Of a DNA stretch of 64,000 bases, positions 17,677 to 25,485 are shown one piece after another. Made by a program: the position numbers and the translations under genes. The notes beneath the pieces were generated by a model. It ran no database searches. It worked only from the letters and a program-made list of their open reading frames with translations, and was not told the origin of the DNA. Within the stretch, counting starts at the first letter, position 1. The number at the start of each line of letters is the position of its first letter. Where the stretch lies: contig NZ_QMFY01000005.1 in assembly GCF_003286915.1 (NCBI RefSeq), forward strand, positions 1-64,000, in the 5' to 3' direction. The DNA comes from Pseudochryseolinea flava (lineage in GTDB: Bacteria > Bacteroidota > Bacteroidia > Cytophagales > Cyclobacteriaceae).

Positions 17677-18246
17677 CTACTTCGGTTCATGTGTTTCGTA
17701 AATCAATTTTAAGGTTGCTGATATTTTCTTTCGTGCGTGAAAAAGATTACTCTTCACACCATCAGCATCAATCGAAAGAATTTCGCAGGTCTCTTCTACG
17801 GTTAACGCCTCAAGGTCGCGAAGTATAAAGACAGCTTTCTGCAGTGGCGATAGTACCTCACTTGCTTGCAGGAGTTGATTTTGCAATTCTTCGCCGTTCA
17901 TAATGTCCTCCGGTGTAAGCGACGATTGAACACTATTCGCTGCCTCAACATCATGCATGAATTTTCTTTCACGGTAGCGGGTCGACTTTAAAAAATCCAA
18001 ACACAGGTTTGTGACAATCTTATAAAGCCACGTGCTCAACTTGATTTCCACTTTGTACTTCGGGATGTTTTTCCAAAGCCTGAAAAACGCGTCTTGCGTG
18101 ATGTCTTCTGCGTCGGCGCGGTTGCCAAGCATTCGATAAGCCACGGCATATGCAAATGACAGATGACCTTCTACGATTTTCTGAAAGGCACGCCGGTCGC
18201 CCTCGATAGCGCGTTTCAGGATTTCGGTTGGAATAGGTTTAATCAT
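17677..18246 (-). CDS. ECF-type RNA polymerase sigma factor
   Basis: A 189-residue sigma-70 family protein. Region 2 is seen in 'FAYAVAYRMLGNRADAEDITQDAFFRLWKNI' as separate conserved blocks (AYRMLGN, DAEDITQDAF, FRLWKN), and region 4 in 'LSPLQKAVFILRDLEALTVE' followed by the ETCEILSIDADGVKSNLFHARK helix-turn-helix. It is the first gene of a three-gene operon with the anti-sigma factor and the lipoprotein. Confidence 0.93.
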   Translation of the reverse strand: MIKPIPTEILKRAIEGDRRAFQKIVEGHLSFAYAVAYRMLGNRADAEDITQDAFFRLWKNIPKYKVEIKLSTWLYKIVTNLCLDFLKSTRYRERKFMHDVEAANSVQSSLTPEDIMNGEELQNQLLQASEVLSPLQKAVFILRDLEALTVEETCEILSIDADGVKSNLFHARKKISATLKLIYETHEPK

Positions 18247-18467
18247 TTTGAACCTGATACGAGGTTACGCCTAGAAAGTAAAAACAGATTGGTGAATGTT
18301 CATCTAAGATATACGATACGCGGGCTATCGGAGCCCAGAATCTGGGCATTTTGACCGATTTAAAGTCAATTTGTGTGGTTATTTTTTTTTCAACGGGAAC
18401 AACCCGACACTATTTTTACGTTTCAGTAAAATTGTAAATAAACCACCACCATTCTCCATTCTACTGC

Positions 18468-20222
18468 ATGAAGATACTTCTCCAATACCTGAAGAATTAT
18501 AAAGGATTAATTGCACTTGCGTTGTTTCTGGCTGCCGTAAGCCAGGTTTTTTCTCTCCTCGATCCGCACATTACTGGAAAAATTGTAGACAACTTCCTCA
18601 ATCGGAAAGGAGACCTGCCGCGGTCGGAGTTCGTAAAAGGAATACTCTACCTGGTTGGATTGGCTATTGGTGCAGCGATGGTGTCGAGAATCGCTAAAAA
18701 TCTGCAAGATTATTTTACCAGTATCTTCGTTCAAAAGCTCGGCGCGAAAATGTATGCCGATGGATTACGGCACTCGCTTGAGTTGCCTTATCAAACTTTC
18801 GAAGATCAGCGAAGCGGTGAAACACTCGGTATCCTCCAAAAAGTAAGAACAGATTGCGAGAAATTTATCACCGCGTTCATCACAATATTGTTTTCAAGTG
18901 TAGTTGGTCTCATCTTCATTTCCATTTATGCGCTTACGGTCAGTTACAAAGTAGCGCTGGTGTACTTCGCCGCTGTCCCTGTTATCGCTCTAACAAGTTG
19001 GTTACTGAGTAGAAAAATTAAGGTCGTTCAAAAGAATATTGTAAAAGAAACAACCTCACTGGCAGGTTCTACAACGGAATCGCTCCGCAATATTGAGCTC
19101 GTGAAAAGCCTTGGACTGGCTAACCAGGAAATTGAAAGACTTAACAATACAACTTTTAAAATTCTTGGACTTGAACTAAAGAAAGTGAAGTATGTACGAA
19201 GCATGAGTTTTCTGCAAGGAACAACAGTGAATTTCGTTCGGAGTGTTATGGTTGTAATTTTGTTGATACTCATTTTCGACAAGGAGATCTCCGACGGAAA
19301 ATATTTTACATTTCTGTTTTATTCTTTCTTCTTATTTGGTCCACTACAGGAAATTGGCAACGTCATTATTGCTTATCGCGAGGCTGAGGTGTCGTTATTT
19401 AACTTCAATAGAATTCTGAGCCTTCAGAAAGAAGTCGTTCCAAAAAATCCTGTTGCCATAGCGAAGATTTCTACATTGACATTTCAAGGGGTTAGTTTTA
19501 AACATCAGTCCGCTAACACAAATGCGTTGAATGATATTTCATTCTCAACAGAAAAAGGTGAAACGATTGCTTTTGTCGGGCCTTCGGGATCAGGTAAAAC
19601 AACACTGGTAAAACTTCTCGTTGGATTATACCCACCGAAGGATGGTGAAATTTTGTACAACAATGTGTCGAGTGCTGATATCAATCTGAATGCTTTGCGT
19701 GAGAAGATTGGATTTGTTACCCAAGACACGCAGTTATTTTCAGGTACCATTCGCGAGAACCTTCTCTTTGTGCGACCATCCGCGACCGACGAAGAATGTT
19801 TTGCTGTACTTCAAAAAGCAGCTTGTCAATCGCTGCTCGCGCGTGCCGATAAAGGACTTGACACCGTTATTGGTGAGGGTGGTGTAAAAGTTTCTGGCGG
19901 AGAAAAGCAACGTCTTTCTATTGCACGTGCACTGCTTCGTCAGCCAGATTTGCTCGTGTTCGATGAGGCAACCTCGTCTTTGGATTCTCTAACCGAAGAA
20001 GAAATCACCGAGACGATCCGGGATGTGTCGACGATACGCGAACACATCACGATTTTGATTGCGCACAGGTTATCCACCATTATGCATGCTGATAAGATAT
20101 TTGTACTCGAACGAGGAAAAATCATTGAGTCCGGCAAACATGAAACGCTACTACAAGAGAAAGGACTCTACTATGCCATGTGGCGACAGCAGATTGGCGA
20201 GAAAGATGCTGTAGAAGTGTAG
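18468..20222 (+). CDS. MsbA-like ABC exporter (fused permease and ATPase)
   Basis: A 584-residue half-transporter. Residues about 12-310 hold six TM helices of the ABC_membrane type, and the C-terminal ATPase has Walker A GPSGSGKTT at about 371-379, the signature VSGGEKQ at about 475-481, Walker B LLVFDEATSSLD and the H-loop IAHRLST. It would act as a homodimer exporting a lipid, peptide or drug; the substrate is not inferable. It is monocistronic, with a strong terminator at 20241-20281. Confidence 0.93.
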   Translation: MKILLQYLKNYKGLIALALFLAAVSQVFSLLDPHITGKIVDNFLNRKGDLPRSEFVKGILYLVGLAIGAAMVSRIAKNLQDYFTSIFVQKLGAKMYADGLRHSLELPYQTFEDQRSGETLGILQKVRTDCEKFITAFITILFSSVVGLIFISIYALTVSYKVALVYFAAVPVIALTSWLLSRKIKVVQKNIVKETTSLAGSTTESLRNIELVKSLGLANQEIERLNNTTFKILGLELKKVKYVRSMSFLQGTTVNFVRSVMVVILLILIFDKEISDGKYFTFLFYSFFLFGPLQEIGNVIIAYREAEVSLFNFNRILSLQKEVVPKNPVAIAKISTLTFQGVSFKHQSANTNALNDISFSTEKGETIAFVGPSGSGKTTLVKLLVGLYPPKDGEILYNNVSSADINLNALREKIGFVTQDTQLFSGTIRENLLFVRPSATDEECFAVLQKAACQSLLARADKGLDTVIGEGGVKVSGGEKQRLSIARALLRQPDLLVFDEATSSLDSLTEEEITETIRDVSTIREHITILIAHRLSTIMHADKIFVLERGKIIESGKHETLLQEKGLYYAMWRQQIGEKDAVEV

Positions 20223-20240
20223 TCTATATTATATAAAGAT

Positions 20241-20281
20241 ATCGACCATAGTGATTACGAAAACTATGGTCGATTTTTTTT
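20241..20281 (+). terminator. Intrinsic terminator after the ABC exporter
   Basis: A perfect 11-bp stem (atcgaccatag 20241-20251, ctatggtcgat 20264-20274) is followed by a run of eight T. Confidence 0.9.
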
Positions 20282-20283
20282 GA

Positions 20284-21162
20284 CTAACGCTTTTCTTCTT
20301 TGATGCGCTTATCGTAGTCGCCCTGATAACCTTTCACAGCGGCATCGTATTCTTTCAAATTCCCAAAAACACTTGGATTGTAAGTGTCGCCTTCCTTTCG
20401 TTTTTCATGTAAGTTGAACTGACTTGCATGAGAAGCAACCCATAAATCGAATTGAAGTGACTTTAATGATTTTAACGTGTATGCATAATCTTTGCCGACA
20501 TTAGGATAGGTAGGCATTCCGAAAATTCTTGTCTGCTCGAGAATACTCGGCATGTTTGCAATGAGCACCTTCCAGCTTCGTTTGCTGTCCTTCGTTTCTA
20601 CCAAATAACTTGTCGCTCCTTTAGTATGTCCAGGGTGATGAAGAACAAGGATTTTTGTACCACCCAGTGTGATAGTCTCTTTATCCTTTAATACACGATC
20701 TACCGGCACAGGCGGATACATCGCACCCTTTCCTCCGAAAAGGAAATCAGAGTTTCCACCGTCAGCTGTAACAGATGAATCGCCTTGGTGCACCATCATT
20801 TTAGCGTTGGTTAATTTTCGGATTTCGGCCATCGCGCCCATGTGATCATAATGCGCCTGCGTGGTCAGAAGAATTTTGAGGTCGCTGAATTTAAAGCCGA
20901 GCGTTTCAATACTTTTTCTAATCATAGCCACCGATGACGGCATACCGGTATTGATTAACACATTGCCTTCTGAGGTTGTAATGAGGTAGCAAGCAAGGTC
21001 ATACGTACCTACATAGTAGACATCACCCGCGATTCGGAATGGTTCATACGGTTTCGTCCACGATGAATCAGCGTAGAGCGAGATACCGTTTTGTGCAAAT
21101 GTTGGTAGAGTAAGCGCCAATGAAAGATAGGTGCCCAATAGGCAAAGTCTAAATCGTGACAT
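20284..21162 (-). CDS. Subclass B3 metallo-beta-lactamase-like protein (Gln at zinc position 116)
   Basis: A 292-residue exported protein begun at the ATG at 21160-21162 (signal peptide ending PTFAQ); the open frame continues upstream but lacks support. The zinc motif reads TQAHYDHMG: Gln102, His104, Asp106 and His107. Subclass B3 enzymes of the GOB type carry this same Gln in place of the first His. Further ligands are visible as HHPGHTKG and 'ASHASQFNLHEK'. The segment 'LFGGKGAMYPPVPVDRVLKD' also fits B3. It is a housekeeping chromosomal gene, with no mobile element nearby; actual beta-lactam hydrolysis is not proven, since many B3-like proteins in soil Bacteroidota are untested. Confidence 0.85.
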   Translation of the reverse strand: MSRFRLCLLGTYLSLALTLPTFAQNGISLYADSSWTKPYEPFRIAGDVYYVGTYDLACYLITTSEGNVLINTGMPSSVAMIRKSIETLGFKFSDLKILLTTQAHYDHMGAMAEIRKLTNAKMMVHQGDSSVTADGGNSDFLFGGKGAMYPPVPVDRVLKDKETITLGGTKILVLHHPGHTKGATSYLVETKDSKRSWKVLIANMPSILEQTRIFGMPTYPNVGKDYAYTLKSLKSLQFDLWVASHASQFNLHEKRKEGDTYNPSVFGNLKEYDAAVKGYQGDYDKRIKEEKR

Positions 21163-21304
21163 GTTGGATGGGAGTTTAAAAAATTTACGAAATGTATCAT
21201 GACTTTGGTGTTCAAAAAACAAGTTGCTCGTAATTATTTTCTTGATGAAATTCCGCCGCCATGTTTGTTCGAAGTGCTTGCTCGCTGAGGTTGTACATGA
21301 AAAA

Positions 21305-21730
21305 ATGTACATTCAGGTAAACAACGAAAATATGCTGGAGCTTATCTATAAAAATGAAAATGGCGCTGCTCATTACGATGCCCAACGGAAGTTGGTAAAG
21401 ACGCAGTATAAGGGTATCGTGAAGGTGGAGGCGATCACAGACTTACTCCGGCATGTGATTGCATATGCCGAAAAAAATGAAATCCGCTTGATGTGTGCTA
21501 ACCTTACGGAAATGCAGGGCACATTTTCGGGCGCGATGGATTTTTTTGAGAATGAGTTCTATCCGTCGATGATAAAAAATGGATTGCGTGCTTACGCTGC
21601 TGCTTTATCAAAAGATGTGTTCACAAAATTTGCCGCATCACAATTGCAAAAGAAGGTCGGCGGTAAACTGGACTGGCAAGCATTTTCAAGTATCGAAGAT
21701 GCAGAACAATGGATTGAAAAACATCCGTAG
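21305..21730 (+). CDS. STAS/SpoIIAA-like domain protein
   Basis: A protein of about 141 residues beginning at the ATG at 21305; the frame is open upstream to 21224, but the extension is unlike the family. It has the pattern of Bacteroidota STAS-like proteins: 'NGAAHYDAQRKLVKTQYKG', a central 'IRLMCANLTEMQGTF' strand-loop, then a C-terminal 'IEDAEQWIEKHP'. Such proteins often act as soluble regulatory or binding modules. No partner gene is adjacent. Confidence 0.55.
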   Translation: MYIQVNNENMLELIYKNENGAAHYDAQRKLVKTQYKGIVKVEAITDLLRHVIAYAEKNEIRLMCANLTEMQGTFSGAMDFFENEFYPSMIKNGLRAYAAALSKDVFTKFAASQLQKKVGGKLDWQAFSSIEDAEQWIEKHP

Positions 21731-21849
21731 TTAGTTTTGGTGAAGCGGAAACTCACCATTTTTAGTGATGCATTGATGTTGTTGTGTAATTATCTTGACG
21801 GGACGCGTCTTGATGGCAAAACGTTTGGAAAAAATAAAAATACTTTTTA

Positions 21850-21863
21850 TTGATAAATGTCAA
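21850..21863. promoter_or_regulatory. FNR/DNR-like box TTGAT-N4-GTCAA
   Basis: TTGATAAATGTCAA lies 72 bp upstream of the lipoprotein gene start at 21935. The half-sites match the FNR/DNR type consensus. A similar perfect FNR-type box occurs at 41197-41210, before another exported protein. The regulator is not in this window. Confidence 0.35.
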
Positions 21864-21934
21864 GCGCTGATTTCTTGGTTTAGTCATAATTTGCCAATGA
21901 TTAAATTTTTTTATCACTAAAGAAACTCCGTTTT

Positions 21935-23125
21935 ATGTCAAGAATTTCTCTTTCATTTCTTTTCTTTTCATTGGTAATTGGTTCTTTGTTTTTGAGCAGT
22001 TGTGGTTCTGATGATGATAGTAAGGATCCTAATCCGCTTGACAAAACATTAAGCGAGGCGCGTCTCTCCGACTTCCCATTAACGGAAGCAGATTATCTAA
22101 CGATTAATATCACGCATCCTGTGGTAGAAAATGGTGTTGAAACGAAGGCCGGTGAGATTGCGATCGTCATTCCGCATGCGCATGAAAGTTTATCCCTCAG
22201 CTTAGGGGACTTTAAACTTGAAGATGATGTCTATAGTATTTCTCCTGCAGCAGGTATTCCACAAGATTTCTCTAAGCCTGTGACCTACACCATTTCAATT
22301 AACAGTGACCCAACGCGCGTAGTTCACTATAAAGTGACTGTAGTACACGGCGGTGCGCCTTTCATCAAAAATCATAAGGTTACAGGATTTAAGTTTGAAA
22401 AGATCAAAAACCCACAGCTTGCTGCAGATATCGATGCGACGAAAATTATCGAGTATCCTACTTATTCACAACATGCTATCTATGTGCTTGTTCCGTTAGG
22501 CACTGATTTAACCAACTTAAAACCAACCGTCACTATTGATGCGGCTAAGTTATACTACAATGTTGCGAACGACTACGTTGAATACCCAACGGCTGGGCTA
22601 TCTGTCGATTTGAAATATCCGAAGTACTTCTACTTGAAGGCAGAAAATTCGTCCGGTGAGCAGTCGTTGCCGTATGTTGTGGTTGTTGATGTTATTGATC
22701 CAATCAAGTTTAAGGATCCCGTCCTCGTCACCGATAATGTAAAGACGGATGATGGAAATACTTTTCAAGATATGTTTGCTATTGTAGAGTGGACGAATCA
22801 GGGCAATCATCCGATCACGGGAATGGCTGCTTTTGAATACGAAAATCGTACCGCACCAAATGGGTTCCCGACCGACAGAAATGTAATTACGGCTTCACTT
22901 ATTAGTCCTGTTGCTGGTCCTTCTGGTGTAGCACCAGGCGAAAAAGGAACGATTAACGTGCGCGTAAGACGCTATCCGGTTGCTGGTAAATATTCTACAA
23001 CAGTCGTATTCCGTCCAACCTTCAGTTTTGATACACGCGTTATTTCCAATTGGCCCGCGGATGATCGTGTGGAGGAAATTTTTAACAAACAAAAACTTAC
23101 GATCGAATCTACTTTAGAAGATTAG
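21935..23125 (+). CDS. Surface lipoprotein with tandem Ig-like (DUF5018-type) domains
   Basis: A 396-residue lipoprotein with lipobox LSSC (about Cys24) followed by an acidic stretch (GSDDDSKD) that resembles the lipoprotein export signal for the outer-membrane surface in Bacteroidota. The mature part has beta domains with 'SPAAGIPQDFSKPVTYTISI', a DUF5018-like signature, and at least one more Ig-like module. No enzymatic motif is visible. It may bind glycans or other surface partners. It is monocistronic, with a terminator at 23148-23180. Confidence 0.75.
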   Translation: MSRISLSFLFFSLVIGSLFLSSCGSDDDSKDPNPLDKTLSEARLSDFPLTEADYLTINITHPVVENGVETKAGEIAIVIPHAHESLSLSLGDFKLEDDVYSISPAAGIPQDFSKPVTYTISINSDPTRVVHYKVTVVHGGAPFIKNHKVTGFKFEKIKNPQLAADIDATKIIEYPTYSQHAIYVLVPLGTDLTNLKPTVTIDAAKLYYNVANDYVEYPTAGLSVDLKYPKYFYLKAENSSGEQSLPYVVVVDVIDPIKFKDPVLVTDNVKTDDGNTFQDMFAIVEWTNQGNHPITGMAAFEYENRTAPNGFPTDRNVITASLISPVAGPSGVAPGEKGTINVRVRRYPVAGKYSTTVVFRPTFSFDTRVISNWPADDRVEEIFNKQKLTIESTLED

Positions 23126-23147
23126 GTGACAACTATTCTACAGGGGA

Positions 23148-23180
23148 TGCAGCAATGAAAAATATTGCTGCATTTTTTTT
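23148..23180 (+). terminator. Intrinsic terminator after the DUF5018-type lipoprotein gene
   Basis: A 9-bp stem (tgcagcaat 23148-23156, attgctgca 23164-23172) is followed by eight T. Confidence 0.85.
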
Positions 23181-23244
23181 GCTGTTGGAACCGTGTTTGG
23201 GCATTGTTTTTTTAAGATCAAAAGTGAAACAACCAACATGAGTC

Positions 23245-23724
23245 ATGGCAGAAACGACAAAATCGAAATCCGTTCGGCCGATTCCGGAGGGATTTACAAC
23301 TGTAACACCTTTTCTAATGCTCGATGATGCGCCTCGCTTTCTCGAGTTTGCAAAAAATGCTTTTGGTGCCGAGATCACTTATGATTTAAGAGATGATCAT
23401 GGTGAAATCATTCACTCGACAATAAAAATAGGGAATGCGCAGATCATGATCGCCGATACCATGGGCGCGATGAAGGCGCAAGCATCGATGCTTTACCTCT
23501 ACGTAAATGATGTAGATGCTGCTTATAAGAAAGCTGTTCAGGCGAAAGCGAAGCCCATGGATGAACCGGCAGATCAGTTTTATGGCGATCGCGCAGGAGC
23601 TGTTAGCGATGAGTGGGGAAATATTTGGTGGTTTGCAACGCACATTGAAGACCCAAGCGATGCGGAAATTAAAAAGCGCGCAAAAGCAGAAATGGAAAAA
23701 CGCAAACAGCACGCGCATGCATAA
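23245..23724 (+). CDS. VOC-family PhnB-like protein
   Basis: A 159-residue protein with the PhnB/YdcF-type VOC pattern: 'VTPFLMLDDAPRFLEFAKNA' and 'FGAEITYDLRDDHGEIIHS', then 'QFYGDRAGAVSDEWGNIWWF'. It ends with a lysine-rich helical tail. Members are glyoxalase-fold proteins of unknown substrate. The gene converges on the DUF2461 gene across a shared terminator. Confidence 0.85.
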   Translation: MAETTKSKSVRPIPEGFTTVTPFLMLDDAPRFLEFAKNAFGAEITYDLRDDHGEIIHSTIKIGNAQIMIADTMGAMKAQASMLYLYVNDVDAAYKKAVQAKAKPMDEPADQFYGDRAGAVSDEWGNIWWFATHIEDPSDAEIKKRAKAEMEKRKQHAHA

Positions 23725-23782
23725 CGACGTGTGTGTTATCCAAACAATATGTGGTGTGATTACTTAAATATTATTTGCTAGA

Positions 23783-23816
23783 AAAACGCGCGACTATTCT
23801 TCGTGCGTTTTTTTAT
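23783..23816. terminator. Bidirectional terminator between convergent genes
   Basis: The stem aaaacgcgcga (23783-23793) pairs with tcgtgcgtttt (23801-23811, one G-T pair), with T runs on both strands. It serves the VOC gene from the left and the DUF2461 gene from the right. Confidence 0.8.
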
Positions 23817-23818
23817 TA

Positions 23819-24511
23819 CTAAAAAAGAGATTCACCATTCGCGTCGGAGGTGAGTACGTCGCTTACATAATTAAAGAATGGACGAATGCTTTTGAATGTT
23901 TTGTTTAGCGTGTTCACAAAATCAGGCGATAGCACTTCGCGGTCTGTGAAGGATGCTTCGAACCAAAATTGTTTATACCGAATCAGTTCAATGGCAGGAT
24001 CGTCTACGGAAAATCCCCGCGGTGCTGTCTTCACTTGGTCTCCTTGCATGGCGCCAAAGTTTTCAACGAGATTCTTAGACTTCAATAATTTTTTCCAAGT
24101 ATCATAATTGAGCGAGATGTCTTCGCGAATGCGTTTTAGATCATCGGCATTCGGTGCGAGAAAACCACATGCTACGCGCGATTTACCGCCAGGCTTTATC
24201 CAAAGATAGTAACCACCACGAAGCATCGGTTTTACGCGCTTCATGTAGGCAAAAAATCTTGGATTATACGGCGATTTATCTTTTGAGAATCGCACGTCGT
24301 TATAAATACGATAAAGACTTTTCGTTCCATTCGGCGTGTCGATTTGGTCGTGTACATTCATTTTTGCAATGAGAGCATCCATCATTTGTTCGACGTTCGC
24401 CTTAGCGAGTTCAAAACGCGCTCTGTTGTCATTGAACCAATCGCGGTTGTTATTGACTGAAAGATCTTGCAGGAATTTGAGTGTAGATTTTTGTATTGCC
24501 GGGACAGCCAC
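23819..24511 (-). CDS. DUF2461 domain-containing protein
   Basis: A 230-residue cytosolic protein matching the DUF2461/TIGR02453 family by 'LSVNNNRDWFNDNRARFELAK' in parts, 'DVRFSKDKSPYNPRFFAYM' and GGYYLWIKPGGKSRVACG. The function of the family is unknown. It is transcribed alone toward the terminator at 23783. Confidence 0.85.
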   Translation of the reverse strand: MAVPAIQKSTLKFLQDLSVNNNRDWFNDNRARFELAKANVEQMMDALIAKMNVHDQIDTPNGTKSLYRIYNDVRFSKDKSPYNPRFFAYMKRVKPMLRGGYYLWIKPGGKSRVACGFLAPNADDLKRIREDISLNYDTWKKLLKSKNLVENFGAMQGDQVKTAPRGFSVDDPAIELIRYKQFWFEASFTDREVLSPDFVNTLNKTFKSIRPFFNYVSDVLTSDANGESLF

Positions 24512-24561
24512 GATGTTTCAATTTTATTTCGTGAAGGTATCACAAAAATATAAATGGATCT

Positions 24562-24600
24562 AAAAAGAAATATCCGGCCTAGATACAAGCCGGATATTAT
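24562..24600 (-). terminator. Intrinsic terminator for the micro-gene
   Basis: A perfect 10-bp stem, AATATCCGGC (24569-24578) with GCCGGATATT (24589-24598), is followed on the minus strand by TCTTTTTAG. It lies 61 bp beyond the stop codon of the 22-codon frame and upstream of the next leftward gene. Confidence 0.75.
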
Positions 24601-24658
24601 AAATCCTCATTCAAATTTTATCCGTAAACTAAAATTTCACGAGGTAAACCTAAACCCC

Positions 24659-24727
24659 TCAATTCTCAGCACCTGTGAAAATTGTTAGTGTTACGATTTG
24701 CGATAAAACGTGCTTGGGACTAGACAT
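24659..24727 (-). CDS. Putative 22-residue peptide with strong Shine-Dalgarno
   Basis: The frame begins MSSPKHVLSQIV and ends TLTIFTGAEN. It is preceded 3-4 bp upstream by AAAGGAGGT, a full anti-16S match that is rare in this AT-rich Bacteroidota window. It has its own downstream terminator (24569-24598), so an independent small transcript is likely. The peptide has no Cys, a hydrophobic middle and a charged N-terminus; it does not look like a known leader. No modification enzyme is adjacent. It could be a short regulatory or membrane-active peptide; this is a prediction from signals, not from homology. Confidence 0.5.
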   Translation of the reverse strand: MSSPKHVLSQIVTLTIFTGAEN

Positions 24728-24730
24728 GGT

Positions 24731-24739
24731 ACCTCCTTT
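24731..24739 (-). promoter_or_regulatory. Perfect Shine-Dalgarno before the 22-residue peptide
   Basis: The minus strand reads AAAGGAGGTACCATG. Most starts in the window lack such a motif. Confidence 0.7.
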
Positions 24740-24902
24740 CTTTTAGTTGGACATAAGCGATGCGTGTTGTTCAAGTAACTTATGAATCTAACGCCGCGCC
24801 GGTAACGACCATTACCGCATCAATAACGCCATAGATTCGAAAAATGTTTATCGACTTGAAAATATTTTTTATGGTCGTCTGCTGTGATAGGCGTTTCGAG
24901 TG

Positions 24903-25367
24903 CTAACCGGGTTGTTGGATATTCTTTACCAGGTGCTTGCGCTTAAACGTAAAAGCATAATCGGTTTCGCCATGCTTTCGCAGATGGTCGATCCGAGCTT
25001 GCGCTTCCGCAACGGTAGGGGTATGCCCAACTGGAACATACCATAACGCTACATACATTTCCGGCATCTTTTGAAACCATTCCGAACGTCGCTTGAAAAA
25101 ATCAACATGCTTTGATTTATACACATATTGAAAAAGTGAATCGAAATCTTTCCATACGGACATATTCACAATAATGGCCGGATCGCCATACATTGTTATC
25201 GACGTTGCGTTGTTGGTGCCGTCGTCTTTTAAACGCCAGATAAAGCCGTCACTTTGTTCTGCCAATGCATTGATCGGATCTAAGTTCGCTACAAAATCTG
25301 CCATCACCGGACTGTCAATCGAGGCTACAATTTTGCCAATATTTACCTGTGCTAAATGTGTTTGCAT
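24903..25367 (-). CDS. DUF3291 domain-containing protein
   Basis: A 154-residue protein with the DUF3291 pattern: 'QVNIGKIVASIDSPVMADFV', 'LAEQSDGFIWRLKDDG', a central 'VNMSVWKDFDSLFQYVYKSKH' and a late ALWYVPVGHTPT. The family has an ABM-like fold, with unknown function. Its promoter-proximal end, including start codon and first six codons, is duplicated upstream (see the 70-bp tandem repeat). It follows the AraC gene in the same direction. Confidence 0.8.
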   Translation of the reverse strand: MQTHLAQVNIGKIVASIDSPVMADFVANLDPINALAEQSDGFIWRLKDDGTNNATSITMYGDPAIIVNMSVWKDFDSLFQYVYKSKHVDFFKRRSEWFQKMPEMYVALWYVPVGHTPTVAEAQARIDHLRKHGETDYAFTFKRKHLVKNIQQPG

Positions 25368-25485
25368 GAGTTTATCTTATTCGCCTTCTTACTACTTAAT
25401 TCTTACTACTTAATTCTTATGCTAAATGTGTTTGCATGAGTTTATCTTATTCGTCTTCTTACTTAATTCTTACTACTTATTTCTT
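25351..25485. repeat. 70-bp tandem duplication over the DUF3291 start
   Basis: The block beginning gctaaatgtgtttgcatgag at 25351 recurs at 25421 with one substitution and a small deletion. It copies the DUF3291 start codon and its first six codons, and extends to the end of the AraC gene. In the upstream copy the frame runs M-Q-T-H-L-A and then meets TAA (25417-25437), forming a 6-codon leader frame. Confidence 0.85.

Larger units (their letters stand above)
24512..24902. other. Intergenic region holding a micro-gene and hairpins
   Basis: This 391-bp stretch contains a leftward 22-codon reading frame with a perfect Shine-Dalgarno (24659-24739), a hairpin terminator after it (24569-24598), and a nested inverted repeat upstream (GAATCTA at 24784-24790 with TAGATTC at 24832-24838, enclosing GGTAA/TTACC at 24801-24816). 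Its leftward end must also contain the DUF2461 promoter. Confidence 0.5.

Noticed and set aside
24780-24902. A 40-codon leftward frame directly after the DUF3291 stop, ending YGVIDAVMVVTGAALDS
   Set aside because: It is in frame with the preceding stop and has no ATG start or ribosome-binding site, so it is open by chance; the short hydrophobic end is not enough.
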